This document shows positions 8,013 to 18,247 of a stretch of DNA of 64,000 nt, in pieces. Location of the stretch: the NCBI RefSeq assembly GCF_003363015.1, contig NZ_QRAP01000012.1:1-64000 (forward strand), given 5' to 3'. The notes below the pieces were generated by a model. The model did not search any database and was not told the DNA's origin. It saw nothing but the letters and a program-made list of their open reading frames with translations. The position numbers and the translations under genes are program-made. This DNA is from Enterobacillus tribolii (GTDB lineage Bacteria > Pseudomonadota > Gammaproteobacteria > Enterobacterales > Enterobacteriaceae). Every line of letters begins with the position of its first letter. Position 1 is the stretch's first letter.

Positions 8013-9863
8013 ATGCCCAAGTATCGTTCCGCCACCACAACGCACGGCCGTAATATGGCCGGCGCCCGCGCCCTGTGGCGCGCCACGGGGATGACCGACG
8101 CCGATTTCGGCAAACCCATTATCGCGGTGGTTAACTCATTTACCCAGTTCGTACCGGGCCACGTGCATCTGCGCGATCTGGGCAAACTGGTGGCCGAACA
8201 GATTGAGGCGTCCGGCGGTGTGGCGAAAGAGTTCAACACCATCGCGGTGGATGACGGCATCGCCATGGGGCATGGCGGCATGCTCTATTCACTGCCGTCG
8301 CGCGAGCTGATCGCCGACTCGGTGGAGTACATGGTGAATGCGCACTGCGCCGACGCCATGGTATGCATTTCCAACTGCGACAAAATTACCCCCGGGATGC
8401 TGATGGCCTCTCTGCGCCTCAATATTCCGGTGATTTTCGTTTCCGGCGGTCCGATGGAAGCCGGAAAGACCAAACTGTCCGATCAGATCATCAAGCTGGA
8501 TCTGATCGACGCCATGATCCAGGGCGCCAACCCCAACGTCAGCGATGAGCAGAGCAACGAGGTGGAACGCTCCGCCTGCCCGACCTGCGGCTCCTGTTCC
8601 GGCATGTTCACCGCCAACTCGATGAACTGCCTGACCGAAGCCCTGGGCCTGTCCCAGCCGGGCAACGGCTCCCTGCTGGCGACCCATGCCGATCGTAAGA
8701 CGCTGTTCCTGAACGCCGGCAAGCGCATTGTGGAGCTGACCAAACGTTACTACGAGCAGGACGACGCGCGGGTGCTGCCGCGCAACATCGCCAGCAAGGC
8801 CGCGTTCGAAAACGCGATGACGCTGGATATCGCCATGGGCGGCTCCACCAATACGGTACTGCACCTGCTGGCGGCGGCGCAGGAAGGCGAGGTGGACTTC
8901 ACCATGTCGGACATCGACCGCCTGTCGCGCAAGGTCCCCAACCTGTGCAAAGTGGCGCCGAGTACGCAGAAATATCATATGGAAGACGTCCACCGCGCGG
9001 GCGGGGTGATCGGCATCCTGGGCGAGCTGGATCGCGCCGGTCTGCTGAACCGCGACGTCAATAACGTGCTGGGCATGACGCTGCCGCAGACGCTGGAAGC
9101 CTATGACATCATGCAGACCCGCGACGAAGGCGTGAAAAAAATGTATTCCGCCGGCCCGGCGGGTATCCGCACCACGCAGGCGTTTTCGCAGGAGTGTCGC
9201 TGGGATTCACTCGACACCGACCGCCGCGAGGGCTGCATCCGCTCCCGTGAGTATGCATACAGCCAGGACGGCGGATTGGCCGTGCTGTACGGTAATCTGG
9301 CGGAAGACGGCTGCATCGTGAAAACGGCAGGCGTGGATGAAGGCAGCCTGAAATTCCGCGGCCCGGTCAAAGTGTATGAAAGCCAGGAAGACGCCGTTGA
9401 GGCGATTCTGGGCGGTAAAGTAGTGGCCGGCGATGTGGTCGTCATCCGTTACGAAGGCCCGAAAGGCGGCCCCGGCATGCAGGAAATGCTGTACCCGACC
9501 TCTTTCCTGAAATCGATGGGGCTGGGTAAGAGCTGCGCCCTGATCACCGACGGCCGTTTCTCCGGCGGGACGTCCGGGCTGTCCATCGGCCATGCTTCGC
9601 CGGAAGCGGCTAACGGCGGCACCATCGGCCTGGTTCAGGACGGTGATATCATCGACATCGATATTCCGGGACGCACCATCCGCCTGGAAGTGAGCGACAC
9701 CGAGCTGGCGCAGCGTCGTGAGCGTGAAGAGGCGCGCGGCGATGCGGCCTGGACGCCGAAGCAACGTGAACGTCAGGTTTCTTTCGCCCTGCGGGCCTAC
9801 GCCAGCCTGGCGACCAGCGCCGACAAAGGCGCCGTGCGTGATAAAAGTAAGCTGGGAGGCTAA
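8013..9863 (+). CDS. ilvD: Dihydroxyacid dehydratase
   Basis: Fe-S enzyme that dehydrates dihydroxyisovalerate and dihydroxymethylvalerate to the 2-oxo acids transaminated by IlvE. Cluster ligands are visible in NCDKITPGM and in [10 protein letters not shown]; the C-terminal half carries GGPGMQEML and [16 protein letters not shown] chose the ATG at 8013 ([15 protein letters not shown], 616 aa as in E. coli) rather than the GTG six bases upstream; AGGAG lies ten bases before the ATG. The roughly 100-bp gap after ilvE has no gene. Confidence 0.96.
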   Translation: MPKYRSATTTHGRNMAGARALWRATGMTDADFGKPIIAVVNSFTQFVPGHVHLRDLGKLVAEQIEASGGVAKEFNTIAVDDGIAMGHGGMLYSLPSRELIADSVEYMVNAHCADAMVCISNCDKITPGMLMASLRLNIPVIFVSGGPMEAGKTKLSDQIIKLDLIDAMIQGANPNVSDEQSNEVERSACPTCGSCSGMFTANSMNCLTEALGLSQPGNGSLLATHADRKTLFLNAGKRIVELTKRYYEQDDARVLPRNIASKAAFENAMTLDIAMGGSTNTVLHLLAAAQEGEVDFTMSDIDRLSRKVPNLCKVAPSTQKYHMEDVHRAGGVIGILGELDRAGLLNRDVNNVLGMTLPQTLEAYDIMQTRDEGVKKMYSAGPAGIRTTQAFSQECRWDSLDTDRREGCIRSREYAYSQDGGLAVLYGNLAEDGCIVKTAGVDEGSLKFRGPVKVYESQEDAVEAILGGKVVAGDVVVIRYEGPKGGPGMQEMLYPTSFLKSMGLGKSCALITDGRFSGGTSGLSIGHASPEAANGGTIGLVQDGDIIDIDIPGRTIRLEVSDTELAQRREREEARGDAAWTPKQRERQVSFALRAYASLATSADKGAVRDKSKLGG

Positions 9864-9868
9864 GAACC

Positions 9869-11416
9869 ATGGCGGAATCACAACCTCTCTCCGCGCAACC
9901 CTGCGGGGCGGAGTATCTGCGTGCGGTGCTGCGCGCGCCGGTATATGAGGCGGCGCAAATCACGCCGCTGGAAGTGATGGAGAAAGTTTCCGAGCGCCTG
10001 GGCAACACGGTGCTGGTGAAACGCGAAGATCGCCAGCCGGTGCACAGCTTCAAGCTGCGCGGCGCTTACAACATGATCGCCAACCTGACGGAAGAACAGA
10101 AGGCCCGCGGAGTGGTGACGGCGTCGGCCGGCAACCATGCACAGGGCGTGGCGCTTTCCGCATCGCGGCTGGGCATCAAGTCCTTGATCGTGATGCCGGT
10201 TGCGACCGCGGATATCAAGGTTGACGCCGTGCGTGGCTTCGGCGGTGAAGCGGTACTGTACGGCGCTAACTTCGATGAAGCCAAGACGTATGCCATCGAG
10301 CTGGCGCGCAGCCAGGGCTACACCTTTGTGCCGCCGTTCGATCATCCGCTGGTGATCGCAGGTCAGGGCACGCTGGCTATGGAACTGTTGCAGCAGGACG
10401 CACATCTCGATCGGGTATTCGTTCCCGTTGGCGGCGGCGGCCTGGCCGCCGGCGTGGCGGTGTTGATCAAGCAACTGATGCCGCAGATTAAGGTCATCGG
10501 CGTGGAGGCGGAAGATTCCGCCTGCCTGAAGGCCGCGCTGGATGCCGGTCAGCCGGTCGAGCTGGCGCGCGTCGGGCTGTTTGCCGAGGGTGTGGCGGTG
10601 AAGCGTATCGGCGATGAAACATTCCGCTTGTGCCGTGAATATCTGGACGATGTGATTACCGTGGACGGCGATGCCATCTGTGCTGCGGTGAAAGACCTGT
10701 TCGAAGACGTGCGCGCCGTGGCTGAACCGTCGGGCGCGCTGGCGCTGGCCGGGATGAAGAAATACGTGCAGCAGCACGGTATCGAAGGCGAACGGCTGGC
10801 TCACATATTGTCCGGCGCCAACCTCAACTTCCACGGCTTACGTTACGTGTCCGAGCGTTGCGAGCTGGGTGAACAGCGTGAGGCCCTGCTGGCCGTGACC
10901 ATTCCTGAGCAAAAGGGAAGCTTCCTCAATTTCTGCGAGTTGCTGGGCGGCCGTGCGGTGACGGAGTTCAATTACCGTTACGCGGATGCGGATAATGCCT
11001 GCATTTTCGTCGGCGTGCGTCTGACGCGCGGCGTGGCGGAGCGGCAGGAGATCGTCGCTTCCCTGCGTGAAGGGGGGTATCAGGTGATCGATCTCTCCGA
11101 CGACGAAATGGCGAAGCTGCACGTGCGCTATATGGTCGGCGGCCGTCCTTCCAGGGCGCTGCAGGAGCGGTTGTTCAGCTTTGAGTTTCCCGAAGCGCCG
11201 GGGGCGTTGATACGCTTCCTCAACACGCTCGGCACACACTGGAACGTCACGCTGTTCCACTACCGCAACCACGGCATGGACTATGGCAGGGTGCTGGCGG
11301 CGTTCGAACTGCCGCAGCAGGACTCAAGCTTCGATCGCCATCTTGCTGAGCTGGGGTACGAGTACCACGAAGAGACGGCGAACCCGGCTTTCCGCTTCTT
11401 CCTGGCGGGAAACTGA
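9869..11416 (+). CDS. ilvA: Biosynthetic threonine deaminase
   Basis: PLP enzyme converting L-threonine to 2-oxobutyrate and ammonia, the committed step to isoleucine, feedback-inhibited by Ile. 515 aa. The catalytic domain covers about residues 1-320, with PLP Lys62 in HSFKLRGAYN, SAGNHAQGVALSA and the glycine loop VPVGGGGLAAG. Two ACT-like regulatory domains follow (starting near LLAVTIPEQKGS and FEFPEAPGALIRF), so it is the allosteric form, not the short catabolic TdcB. Six bases after ilvD and last in the operon; convergent with ilvY. Its enamine product is a classic RidA substrate, and a RidA-like gene lies 2.6 kb away. Confidence 0.97.
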   Translation: MAESQPLSAQPCGAEYLRAVLRAPVYEAAQITPLEVMEKVSERLGNTVLVKREDRQPVHSFKLRGAYNMIANLTEEQKARGVVTASAGNHAQGVALSASRLGIKSLIVMPVATADIKVDAVRGFGGEAVLYGANFDEAKTYAIELARSQGYTFVPPFDHPLVIAGQGTLAMELLQQDAHLDRVFVPVGGGGLAAGVAVLIKQLMPQIKVIGVEAEDSACLKAALDAGQPVELARVGLFAEGVAVKRIGDETFRLCREYLDDVITVDGDAICAAVKDLFEDVRAVAEPSGALALAGMKKYVQQHGIEGERLAHILSGANLNFHGLRYVSERCELGEQREALLAVTIPEQKGSFLNFCELLGGRAVTEFNYRYADADNACIFVGVRLTRGVAERQEIVASLREGGYQVIDLSDDEMAKLHVRYMVGGRPSRALQERLFSFEFPEAPGALIRFLNTLGTHWNVTLFHYRNHGMDYGRVLAAFELPQQDSSFDRHLAELGYEYHEETANPAFRFFLAGN

Positions 11417-11428
11417 TACCGGCGGCCG

Positions 11429-12322
11429 CTATGAAGCGTCCTGCAAGGTTTGCCAGAACGCTTCAATCAGCGGCTCGCTGAGCCGCTTGCGCTGTACGCC
11501 GACGCCCAGTTCAAACGGCGCGACCATCGGTACGTGATCCAGCATGATAATGCGCGAACGCACTGCTTCCGGGCTGTTGTCGACCACCACCTCCGGCAGC
11601 AGCGCGATGCCGCAGCCCAACGCGACCATAGAAACGATAGCCTCATGGCCGGAGACGGTGGCGTAAATCTGCGGCGCGACGATGCGCTGACGGCGGAACC
11701 ACATGTCGATGCGCTTACGCGACGGGCCGTGCTGGGGCAGGATAAACGGAATCTGCGACCAGTCCGGATCGTCCTGTAAGGCCTGTTCGCGTACCTGGCA
11801 GGGCAGCGCCGGCGCGATCAGCTTCAGCGGCACCTCGCCGATTTTGGTGAAGGCGATGCTGGTGGGCAGGCTTTCCGGCCTGCCTGCGATGCCGAGATCG
11901 GCCTCATCAGACTGTACCTTGCTGACCGCATCGGCGGCGTCGCCGGTGGTGAGTTTGATCTCCACCAGGGGATGACGGGCGCGGAAGCGGTCGAGAATGG
12001 CGGGCAGGTGGCTGTATGCTGCGGTCACCGAACAGAACAGACGCAATTCCCCGCTCAGGGCCGGGCCAGCCTGACCCAGCGCATTGCGCAGTTGCTGGTA
12101 ATGCAGCAGGGTTTGCTGGGCGAAGGCTTTCAGCCGTTCACCGGCGTCGGTAAGCCGCACATCGCGGTTGTCGCGCAGGAACAGCGGCTGTCCCAGCTCT
12201 TCCTCCAGGCGCTGGATCTGGCGCGACAGGGTGGACGGGCTGACGTGCACCGCTTTGGCGGTACGGCCGAAATGACGGCTTTCGGTCAGATGAAGAAAAA
12301 GTTTCAGATCGCGCAGGTCCAT
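11429..12322 (-). CDS. ilvY: LysR-family activator of ilvC
   Basis: LysR regulator of 297 aa that activates ilvC in response to acetolactate or acetohydroxybutyrate and represses itself. N-terminal helix-turn-helix: HFGRTAKAVHVSPSTLSRQI at about residues 17-36. Divergent from ilvC with a 166-bp shared control region containing a dyad operator. Family length and context match E. coli. Confidence 0.95.
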   Translation of the reverse strand: MDLRDLKLFLHLTESRHFGRTAKAVHVSPSTLSRQIQRLEEELGQPLFLRDNRDVRLTDAGERLKAFAQQTLLHYQQLRNALGQAGPALSGELRLFCSVTAAYSHLPAILDRFRARHPLVEIKLTTGDAADAVSKVQSDEADLGIAGRPESLPTSIAFTKIGEVPLKLIAPALPCQVREQALQDDPDWSQIPFILPQHGPSRKRIDMWFRRQRIVAPQIYATVSGHEAIVSMVALGCGIALLPEVVVDNSPEAVRSRIIMLDHVPMVAPFELGVGVQRKRLSEPLIEAFWQTLQDAS

Positions 12323-12342
12323 AGTTACGATACCGGATGATG

Positions 12343-12357
12343 TTGCAGAAAATGCAA
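12343..12357. promoter_or_regulatory. Probable IlvY operator between ilvY and ilvC
   Basis: A perfect dyad, TTGCA-GAAAA-TGCAA, sits 21 bp upstream of ilvY and 131 bp upstream of ilvC. The dyad form and place fit a LysR-type site. The second tandem operator known in E. coli is not obvious by eye. Confidence 0.55.
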
Positions 12358-12488
12358 TGACATCTTCTCAATATATCAATTTAAGCAATACAGATCCTGT
12401 CATATGATGGGATTCATACCTTCCCCGGCAGACAGGGCGGGGATGTGAAAGAATAATAACCAAACACAGAACACGACGGAGCACACCG

Positions 12489-13967
12489 ATGGCTAACTAC
12501 TTCAACACATTGAACCTGCGTCAGCAGCTGGCGCAACTGGGCAAGTGCCGTTTTATGGCGCGGGATGAATTTGCCGATGAGGCCGGCTACCTGAAAGGGA
12601 AAAAAGTGGTGATCGTTGGCTGCGGCGCGCAGGGTCTCAACCAGGGCCTGAACATGCGTGACTCCGGTCTGGACGTGGCGTACGCGCTGCGTGCGGAAGC
12701 CATCGCGGAGAAGCGTGCCTCCTGGCGCAAGGCGACTGAAAATGGCTTTAAGGTCGGCACCTATGAAGAGCTGATCCCGCAGGCCGACCTGGTAGTTAAC
12801 CTGACGCCGGACAAACAGCACTCTGCCGTAGTACGTGCGGTACAGCCGCTGATGAAAGACGGCGCAGCGCTGGGGTATTCCCACGGTTTCAACATCGTTG
12901 AAGTCGGCGAGCAAATCCGTAAAGACATCACCGTAGTGATGGTGGCGCCGAAGTGCCCGGGCACCGAAGTGCGTGAAGAGTACAAGCGCGGTTTCGGCGT
13001 GCCGACCCTGATCGCCGTTCACCCGGAAAACGATCCCAAGGGCGAAGGCATGGCGATTGCCAAAGCCTGGGCTGCGGCAACCGGCGGTCATCGTGCTGGC
13101 GTGCTGGAGTCCTCTTTCGTTGCGGAAGTAAAATCCGACCTGATGGGCGAGCAGACGATCCTGTGCGGTATGCTGCAGGCCGGTTCTCTGCTGTGCTTCG
13201 ATAAGCTGGTGGCCGACGGCACCGAGCCGTCCTACGCGGAAAAACTGATTCAGTTCGGCTGGGAAACCATCACCGAAGCGCTGAAGCAGGGCGGCATTAC
13301 CCTGATGATGGATCGCCTGTCCAACCCGGCGAAACTGCGTGCTTATGCGCTGTCCGAGCAGCTGAAAACCATCATGGCGCCGCTGTTCCAGAAGCATATG
13401 GATGACATTATCTCCGGCGCTTTCTCCAGCGGTATGATGGCTGACTGGGCGGAAGACGACGTGAAACTGCTGACCTGGCGTGAAGAAACCGGCAAAACCG
13501 CATTCGAAAACGCGCCGCAGTACGAAGGCAAAATCGCCGAGCAGGATTATTTCGACCAGGGCGTACTGATGATCGCCATGGTGAAAGCCGGCGTTGAACT
13601 GGCATTCGAAACCATGGTGGATTCCGGCATCATCGAAGAGTCCGCTTACTATGAGTCGCTGCACGAACTGCCGCTGATTGCCAACACCATCGCGCGTAAG
13701 CGTCTGTATGAGATGAACGTGGTTATTTCCGATACCGCGGAATACGGCAACTATCTGTTTGCGAACGCGGCGGTGCCGTTGCTGAAGGCAAAGTTTATGG
13801 ATTCCCTGCAAACCGGCGATCTGGGTAAGGCCGTTGCCGCTTCCGGCGTAGACAACGCGCAGCTGCGTGACGTCAACGAAGCGATCCGCAACCATCCGAT
13901 CGAAACTGTGGGCCGTAAACTGCGCGGCTACATGACCGATATGAAGCGTATTGCCGTAGCCGGGTGA
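12489..13967 (+). CDS. ilvC: Ketol-acid reductoisomerase (class II)
   Basis: NADPH- and Mg-dependent isomerisation and reduction of acetolactate or acetohydroxybutyrate to the dihydroxy acids used by IlvD. 492 aa, the long class II form with a duplicated C-terminal knotted domain. Rossmann motif [20 protein letters not shown] begins near residue 37, and the metal-binding acidic helices include [17 protein letters not shown]. Own promoter, activated by IlvY. Followed by a strong terminator. Confidence 0.97.
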   Translation: MANYFNTLNLRQQLAQLGKCRFMARDEFADEAGYLKGKKVVIVGCGAQGLNQGLNMRDSGLDVAYALRAEAIAEKRASWRKATENGFKVGTYEELIPQADLVVNLTPDKQHSAVVRAVQPLMKDGAALGYSHGFNIVEVGEQIRKDITVVMVAPKCPGTEVREEYKRGFGVPTLIAVHPENDPKGEGMAIAKAWAAATGGHRAGVLESSFVAEVKSDLMGEQTILCGMLQAGSLLCFDKLVADGTEPSYAEKLIQFGWETITEALKQGGITLMMDRLSNPAKLRAYALSEQLKTIMAPLFQKHMDDIISGAFSSGMMADWAEDDVKLLTWREETGKTAFENAPQYEGKIAEQDYFDQGVLMIAMVKAGVELAFETMVDSGIIEESAYYESLHELPLIANTIARKRLYEMNVVISDTAEYGNYLFANAAVPLLKAKFMDSLQTGDLGKAVAASGVDNAQLRDVNEAIRNHPIETVGRKLRGYMTDMKRIAVAG

Positions 13968-13986
13968 TAATGCCCGTAACGGAATG

Positions 13987-14016
13987 AAAAAAGGCGCGTA
14001 AGCGCCTTTTTCTTTT
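13987..14016. terminator. Terminator between ilvC and the RidA-family gene
   Basis: AAAAAGGCGC-GTAA-GCGCCTTTTT is a perfect 10-bp stem flanked by A-run and T-run, so it can serve both ilvC (plus) and the convergent minus-strand operon. Confidence 0.88.
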
Positions 14017-14386
14017 ACAGCGCCGCAACGGCGCTGACTTCCAGCAATGCGCCGTAATGCAGAGCAGGGCAGGGAACCACGGTGCGGGCTGGGCGGTGAT
14101 CGCCCAGCCAGGCGGCGTACAGCCGGTTCAGCTCCGGCCACAGGGCGACATCGGCGAGGTAGACCTGCACGTTAACCAGATTGGCGTTAGTGGTGCCCGC
14201 CGCTTCCAGTAACGCATCGATATTCGCGAAAACGACCGCCGCCTGAGCTGCGAGATCGCCTGCAGGCTGGGTAACCTCAGCATTGATTGGCAATTGCCCT
14301 GAAATGAAGAGCGTGTTTCCGCTCTGCATCGCCGGGGAATAATGCCCGGCGGGCGGTGGCAAACGGGGTGAGAATATCGCTTTCAT
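14015..14386 (-). CDS. RidA/YjgF-family enamine/imine deaminase
   Basis: RidA-family protein of 123 aa. Family members hydrolyse reactive enamine/imine intermediates released by PLP dehydratases. Residues equivalent to the RidA active site are visible: Tyr16 (GHYSPA), Arg101 (PARTVV) and Glu116 (ALLEVSAVA). Its start codon overlaps the stop of the upstream deaminase gene by four bases (ATGA), so the two proteins are made from one message and this copy is probably dedicated to that enzyme (inference). The sequence differs enough from housekeeping RidA that I treat it as an accessory paralogue. Confidence 0.85.
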   Translation of the reverse strand: MKAIFSPRLPPPAGHYSPAMQSGNTLFISGQLPINAEVTQPAGDLAAQAAVVFANIDALLEAAGTTNANLVNVQVYLADVALWPELNRLYAAWLGDHRPARTVVPCPALHYGALLEVSAVAAL

Positions 14387-15369
14387 AGCAGCGCTTCCGC
14401 ACGACGGATGAAATCGGCGTAGGAAACGGCATCGACGTTGCCGCCGCTGATGATCACGCCGACGCGCTTGCCCTTAAGCGGCAGATTTCCCTGCATCACG
14501 GCGCTGGCCGCCAGGCAGCCGGTAGGCTCCACGACCATTTTCATCCGCTCCATAAAGAAGCGCATCTGATTGCACAACTGCTGATCGCTGATGGTAAGGA
14601 TATCTTTCACGTAGTTGCGGATGATCGGAAATGTCAGTTCGCCAACGCACTGGGTTTGCGCGCCGTCGGCAATGGTGGCGGGCACCGGGATGGAAACCCG
14701 TTCGCCGTTGCGCAGCGATTGCTGAACGTCGTTGCCGGCTTCCGGCTCCACGCCGTAGACCACGCAGTCCGGCGCCATGTGGTGGGCGGCCAGCGCGCAG
14801 CCTGATAACAGCCCGCCGCCGCCGGTACAGACGAACAGATAATCCAGCTCGCCGACTTCACGAAACAGCTCCAGCGCTGAAGTGCCCTGGCCGGCGATAA
14901 CGTGAGGATGGTTAAACGGCGGAATGACGCTCAGCCCGCGTTCGTCCGCGAGTTTGGCGGCGATAGCCTCGCGGTCTTCCGTCTGACGGTTGTAAATAAT
15001 GACCTCCGCGCCGTAGCCGCGGGTCGCGGCCAGCTTGGCCGCCGGGGCGTCGTGCGGCATTACGATGGTTACCGATACGCCGAGCTCCTTACCGGCCAGC
15101 GCCATCGCCTGCGCGTGGTTGCCGGAGGAAAAGGCGACTACGCCGCGCTGCTTCTGCTCTGCCGTTAAATGGCTGATGGCGTTGTAGGCGCCGCGAAACT
15201 TAAAGGCGCCCATGCGCTGGAAGTTTTCGCATTTAAAATAAATCTGTGCCCCGGTGAGCTGGTTGGCCTGTGATGACGTCAACACCGGCGTACGGTGGGC
15301 GTGGCCTTCGATAATTTTTTCTGCTTCAAGCAGATCGGCGGGTGTAACGGACATGGGCAATAAGGGCAT
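14383..15369 (-). CDS. Threonine dehydratase-like PLP lyase, probably threo-3-hydroxyaspartate ammonia-lyase
   Basis: Fold type II PLP enzyme of 328 aa without a regulatory ACT domain. PLP Lys57 lies in GAFKFRGAYN, the substrate loop is SSGNHAQ, and the phosphate loop is CTGGGGLLSG. The sequence looks like the threo-3-hydroxyaspartate ammonia-lyase / serine racemase branch (GAFKFRGA, MPHDAPAAKLAATRGYGAEV) more than like IlvA; catabolic threonine or serine dehydratase remains possible. I chose the ATG at 15369, which has AGGAG seven bases upstream; a longer frame upstream would run into the shared promoter region. Operon with a RidA-family gene, divergent from a YheO/DauR-type regulator. Confidence 0.8.
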   Translation of the reverse strand: MPLLPMSVTPADLLEAEKIIEGHAHRTPVLTSSQANQLTGAQIYFKCENFQRMGAFKFRGAYNAISHLTAEQKQRGVVAFSSGNHAQAMALAGKELGVSVTIVMPHDAPAAKLAATRGYGAEVIIYNRQTEDREAIAAKLADERGLSVIPPFNHPHVIAGQGTSALELFREVGELDYLFVCTGGGGLLSGCALAAHHMAPDCVVYGVEPEAGNDVQQSLRNGERVSIPVPATIADGAQTQCVGELTFPIIRNYVKDILTISDQQLCNQMRFFMERMKMVVEPTGCLAASAVMQGNLPLKGKRVGVIISGGNVDAVSYADFIRRAEALL

Positions 15370-15405
15370 TGGTTTTCTCCTGCGTGCATTTTGTCTTGTC
15401 ATTTT

Positions 15406-15419
15406 GTATAATTTTATAC
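15406..15419. promoter_or_regulatory. Candidate operator in the divergent regulator/deaminase gap
   Basis: A perfect dyad GTATAA-TT-TTATAC lies in the only 80-bp gap between the two divergent genes. It may be the binding site of the adjacent regulator or part of overlapping -10 elements. Confidence 0.4.
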
Positions 15420-15449
15420 GATCAGTAAAAAATAAAAGAAAGGGGATCC

Positions 15450-16121
15450 ATGAAAAAAAATGAAAACATCGCGCAGGAGACACTGACCGAAAACGAATTA
15501 TTACTGCGCGAAGGCAAGAAAATAGCCAAAGCGCTGGCGGAGATGTTTGCGCCGACCTGCGAGGTGGTGCTGCACGATTTGACGAACCCGGAACATTCGG
15601 TGGTGGCGATAGAGCAGCCGCTGTCCGGGCGCAGCGTCGGCGATTCCACGACGGAAATGGGCCTGGCGCGCATCCACGATCCGAACTATCCCGATGTGGT
15701 GCAAAACTACGCCAACCGTTTTCCTGACGGACGTCCGGCCAAAAGCACGTCTATCGGGCTGCGCAACGGCAGGGGCGAATTCGTCGCCGCGTTGTGCCTG
15801 AATATGGACGTCTCACTGCTGGACTCCGTGCAGCGCGTGCTTGCCCAACTGACCGCAGTGGACAATTCCGAGCCGCCCACGCATGAAACGCTGCGCTCCC
15901 GCTTCGGCCCTCATGACGTCCGGCGGGCGATCGAGGACTACTCCGCCGCGATGTCATCGCAGCCGCGGGCGCTCTCGCCGTCACAGCGCAAAACCCTGAT
16001 CCGTCATCTGGCGACGTCAGGCCTGCTGCAACTGCGCGGGGCGGCCAAAATCGTGGCGGAAGAACTGGGTATTTCCCGCGCATCGGTGTATAACGCGCTG
16101 AAGGGAGAATCGTCACGCTGA
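15450..16121 (+). CDS. YheO/DauR-type PAS and helix-turn-helix regulator
   Basis: Transcription regulator of 223 aa. The N-terminal YheO-like PAS domain spans about residues 20-135 (APTCEVVLHDLTNPEHSVVA, then STSIGLRNGRGEFVAALCLN). A C-terminal helix-turn-helix spans about 165-220 (GAAKIVAEELGISRASVYN). The best-known relative is DauR, which controls D-arginine catabolism in Pseudomonas; this copy more likely controls the divergent deaminase-RidA operon (inference from the shared 80-bp promoter region). ATG is preceded by GGGGATCC. Confidence 0.8.
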   Translation: MKKNENIAQETLTENELLLREGKKIAKALAEMFAPTCEVVLHDLTNPEHSVVAIEQPLSGRSVGDSTTEMGLARIHDPNYPDVVQNYANRFPDGRPAKSTSIGLRNGRGEFVAALCLNMDVSLLDSVQRVLAQLTAVDNSEPPTHETLRSRFGPHDVRRAIEDYSAAMSSQPRALSPSQRKTLIRHLATSGLLQLRGAAKIVAEELGISRASVYNALKGESSR

Positions 16122-16192
16122 GTTTTTTTTCAGCGCCGGCTTTCTGCTACAATCCCGCTCCCGTCCGTGTTTGTCAGTCAGGTTAATCACGC

Positions 16193-18217
16193 ATGCGTTT
16201 AAATCCAGGTCAGCAGCAGGCCGTTGAATTCGTTACCGGACCCTGTCTGGTCCTCGCCGGAGCCGGTTCCGGCAAGACCCGCGTCATCACCAATAAAATC
16301 GCTCACCTGATCCGCGAGTGCGGCTACCAGGCGCGCCACATCGCCGCGGTGACCTTTACCAACAAGGCGGCGCGCGAGATGAAAGAGCGCGTGGCGCAGA
16401 CGCTGGGGCGTAAAGAAGCACGCGGGCTGATGATTTCCACGTTTCACACGCTGGGGCTGGAGGTGATTAAGCGCGAGTACAAAGCGCTGGGGATGAAGGC
16501 GAACTTCTCGCTGTTTGACGATCAGGACCAGCTGGCGCTGCTGACGGAGCTGACGGAACGCTGGCTGGAGAAAGACAAGGTTTTGCTGCAACAGCTGGTT
16601 TCTACGATTTCCAACTGGAAGAACGATCTGATCGACCCACCACAGGCGGCGGCGCTCGCCCGCTCTGAGCGCGATAAGCTGTTCGCGCACTGCTACGGGT
16701 TGTATGACGTGCAGCTCAAAGCCTGCAACGTCCTCGACTTCGATGATTTAATTTTGCTGCCCACCCTGCTGTTCAAACGCAACGAGGAAGTGCGTGAGCG
16801 CTGGCAGCAACGTATCCGTTATTTGCTGGTGGACGAATATCAGGACACCAACACCAGCCAGTACGAGTTAGTGAAGCTTCTGGTGGGCAACCGCGCGCGC
16901 TTCACCGTGGTCGGGGATGACGATCAATCAATTTATTCCTGGCGCGGTGCGCGTCCGCAAAACCTGGTGCTGTTGAAAGAGGACTTTCCGGCGCTTCAGG
17001 TAATCAAGCTGGAGCAAAATTACCGCTCGTCGGGGCGTATCCTCAAAGCGGCCAACATCCTGATCGCTAACAACCCCCACGTGTTTGAAAAGCGGCTGTT
17101 TTCCGAGCTGGGCTACGGCGAGGAACTGAAGGTCGTTACCGCTAATAATGAAGACCATGAGGCGGAGCGCGTCGTCGGCGAGTTGATTGCCCATCACTTC
17201 ATCAATAAAACGGCCTATCGCGACTACGCGATTCTCTACCGCGGCAACCATCAGTCGCGGGTGTTCGAAAAGATGCTGATGCAAAACCGCATTCCGTACC
17301 GTATTTCCGGCGGAACGTCGTTTTTTTCGCGCGCGGAAATCAAAGACCTGCTCGCCTACCTGCGCGTGCTGACCAACCCGGACGACGACAGCGCTTTCCT
17401 GCGCATCGTGAATACGCCAAAGCGTGAAATCGGCCCGGCGACGCTGCAAAAGTTAGGCGAGTGGGCTAACCAGCGCGGCATCAGCCTGTATCGCGCCAGT
17501 TTCGACATGGGGCTGAGCCAAACCCTGAGCGGGCGCGGCCTGGAGGCCTTACAGCGATTTACCGGCTGGATGCAGGAGGTTGCCCGCCTTTCCGAGCGCG
17601 AACCGACGGCAGCGGTGCGCGATCTGATCCACGGCATCGATTATGAAAGCTGGCTGTACGAAACCTCGCCAAGCCCGAAAGCCGCCGAAATGCGCATGAA
17701 GAACGTGAATCAGCTTTTTGGCTGGATGACGGAAATGCTCGCCGGTTCCGATCTGGAGGAACCCATGACGCTGACGCAGGTCGTGACGCGCTTTACCCTG
17801 CGCGACATGATGGAACGCGGCGAAAGCGATGACGAATCCGATCAGGTCCAGTTGATGACCCTGCATGCTTCAAAAGGGCTGGAATTCCCCTATGTCTATC
17901 TGGTGGGAATGGAAGAAGGGTTGTTGCCGCACCAGAGCAGCATCGACGAAGACAACGTAGATGAAGAACGCCGCCTGGCCTATGTGGGCATCACCCGGGC
18001 GCAGAAGGAACTGGTATTTACGTTGTGCCGGGAGCGGCGTCAGTTTGGCGAACTGGTGCGTCCGGAACCGAGCCGTTTTCTGCTGGAACTGCCGCAGGAC
18101 GATCTTAAATGGGAAACGGAGCGGAAAGTCGTCAGCGCGCAGGAGCGTATGCAGCGCGGGCAGAGCCATCTTGAGAAAATCCGGGCGCAGCTGGCGAAAG
18201 CCAAAGGGCAGGAGTAA
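16193..18217 (+). CDS. rep: ATP-dependent 3'-5' DNA helicase Rep
   Basis: UvrD-like SF1 helicase of 674 aa that works with DnaB at the replication fork and removes protein roadblocks. Walker A AGAGSGKT at 22-29, motif [12 protein letters not shown], motif [18 protein letters not shown], motif IV region LEQNYRSS, motif [18 protein letters not shown] and motif [13 protein letters not shown] are all present. Length and order upstream of gppA match E. coli. The C-terminus ends in a charged tail as in family members that contact DnaB. Confidence 0.97.
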   Translation: MRLNPGQQQAVEFVTGPCLVLAGAGSGKTRVITNKIAHLIRECGYQARHIAAVTFTNKAAREMKERVAQTLGRKEARGLMISTFHTLGLEVIKREYKALGMKANFSLFDDQDQLALLTELTERWLEKDKVLLQQLVSTISNWKNDLIDPPQAAALARSERDKLFAHCYGLYDVQLKACNVLDFDDLILLPTLLFKRNEEVRERWQQRIRYLLVDEYQDTNTSQYELVKLLVGNRARFTVVGDDDQSIYSWRGARPQNLVLLKEDFPALQVIKLEQNYRSSGRILKAANILIANNPHVFEKRLFSELGYGEELKVVTANNEDHEAERVVGELIAHHFINKTAYRDYAILYRGNHQSRVFEKMLMQNRIPYRISGGTSFFSRAEIKDLLAYLRVLTNPDDDSAFLRIVNTPKREIGPATLQKLGEWANQRGISLYRASFDMGLSQTLSGRGLEALQRFTGWMQEVARLSEREPTAAVRDLIHGIDYESWLYETSPSPKAAEMRMKNVNQLFGWMTEMLAGSDLEEPMTLTQVVTRFTLRDMMERGESDDESDQVQLMTLHASKGLEFPYVYLVGMEEGLLPHQSSIDEDNVDEERRLAYVGITRAQKELVFTLCRERRQFGELVRPEPSRFLLELPQDDLKWETERKVVSAQERMQRGQSHLEKIRAQLAKAKGQE

Positions 18218-18220
18218 ACG

Positions 18221-18238
18221 AAGGCCGGCGACGGCCTT
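18221..18238. other. Hairpin between convergent rep and gppA
   Basis: AAGGCCG-GCGA-CGGCCTT is a perfect 7-bp stem in the 30-bp gap between the two stop codons. It lacks a U tract and may be a shared 3' end structure. Confidence 0.5.
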
Positions 18239-18247
18239 GCGTGTGAA

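Noticed and set aside
12414-14141. A 575-codon open frame antisense to ilvC
   Set aside because: It is a mirror of ilvC codon bias; no ribosome site or family motif, and ilvC is certain.
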